From Acidobacteriaceae bacterium (GTDB taxonomy: Bacteria > Acidobacteriota > Terriglobia > Terriglobales > Acidobacteriaceae), in the NCBI GenBank assembly GCA_003164255.1, contig PLST01000508.1, positions 2,022 through 8,484 on the forward strand: 6,463 nucleotides of DNA. Reading direction: 5' to 3'. The position numbers were made by a program, and so were the translations under genes. The notes beneath the pieces are model-generated. The model had not been told where the DNA came from. It did no database searches and saw nothing but the letters and a program-made list of their open reading frames with translations. Numbering within the stretch: the stretch's first letter is position 1; each line of letters starts with the position of its first letter. This document shows, one piece after another, positions 6,209-6,463 of the stretch.

Positions 6209-6463
6209 AGCGGATGAGTACGTCGAGCTGCATTGCGCCAGCGCTTTCAGTTTTCTTGAGGCAGGCTCCCAGCCTGAAACGCTCATTGAGCGAGCTGCCG
6301 AGATCGGCATGCATGCCCTGGCGCTCGCTGATCGCAATGGACTTTACGGCACCGCACGATTTCATACTGCGGGCGTGCGCTGCGGAGTTCGCGCTCACAT
6401 CGGCGCCGAAATCTCAGTCGACTCTTTTGGCAACATGCTCACGCCGCCTGCCTGGCTTCCGCA
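6201..6463 (+). CDS. dnaE2: DnaE2 error-prone DNA polymerase III alpha subunit, N-terminal part (3' end outside window)
   Basis: The ATG at 6201 lies inside the last codons of imuB (eight-base overlap, ATGACTGA) with GAGG six bases upstream. The frame stays open to the right edge, giving 87 complete codons. The sequence starts with the PHP domain of C-family polymerases: YVELHCASAFSFLEAGSQPE (7-26), ALALADRNGLYG (39-50) and HIGAEIS (66-72). This pattern plus the position after imuB identifies DnaE2, the alpha subunit that performs mutagenic lesion bypass, rather than the replicative DnaE1. Two usual PHP metal-ligand histidines are absent: position 13 is Ala, where HxH enzymes have His, and position 45 is Arg, where DHG/DHN is usual. 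An active PHP nuclease is therefore unlikely. The palm, fingers and clamp-binding parts lie outside the window. Confidence 0.93.
   Translation, partial: MTEADEYVELHCASAFSFLEAGSQPETLIERAAEIGMHALALADRNGLYGTARFHTAGVRCGVRAHIGAEISVDSFGNMLTPPAWLP

Noticed and set aside
1..6463. CRISPR array, insertion sequence, tRNA or attachment site
   Set aside because: No regularly spaced repeats, transposase-like protein, tRNA-like fold or terminal duplications were seen on either strand.

Overview
The window looks like chromosomal DNA from an acidobacterium, probably of the Terriglobia/Acidobacteriaceae type. I infer this from moderately high GC, from the C-terminal half of a large protein type that I associate with Acidobacteria, and from a RecA-like imuA beside imuB and dnaE2. 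No rRNA or tRNA gene and no mobile element is visible, so the taxonomy rests on protein resemblance only.

Layout. From base 1 to 1173 (+) runs the 3' part of a large protein of unknown function that enters from the left. A convergent gap (1174-1398) holds three inverted repeats, the last being a good intrinsic terminator. From 2991 back to 1399 (-) lies a 530-residue polytopic membrane protein resembling GT-C type glycosyltransferases. A 131-base gap (2992-3122) separates it from an SRAP/YedK-family gene (3812-3123, -). A 99-base divergent intergenic region with several operator-like repeats follows. Then comes a tightly overlapped operon on the + strand: imuA (3912-4691), imuB (4688-6208) and the start of dnaE2 (6201 to beyond the right edge).

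How the genes fit together. The right half is a DNA-damage tolerance module. DnaE2 is an error-prone C-family polymerase. ImuB is a Y-family polymerase relative that has lost its catalytic acidic residues but carries a sliding-clamp peptide, so it should act as the adaptor. ImuA is a RecA-like accessory protein. The divergent SRAP protein should crosslink to and shield abasic sites in single-stranded DNA. The two arms share one control region, so common damage-induced control is plausible but unproven, because I do not know the LexA box of this lineage.

The most notable details are: paired conservative changes at both key ATPase residues of ImuA (Walker A Lys to Arg, catalytic Glu to Asp); loss of two PHP metal-ligand histidines in DnaE2; and a cluster of dyads and repeats in the 99-base divergent region. 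I see no wholly new system. The module itself is a known type, and the interest lies in these variations.
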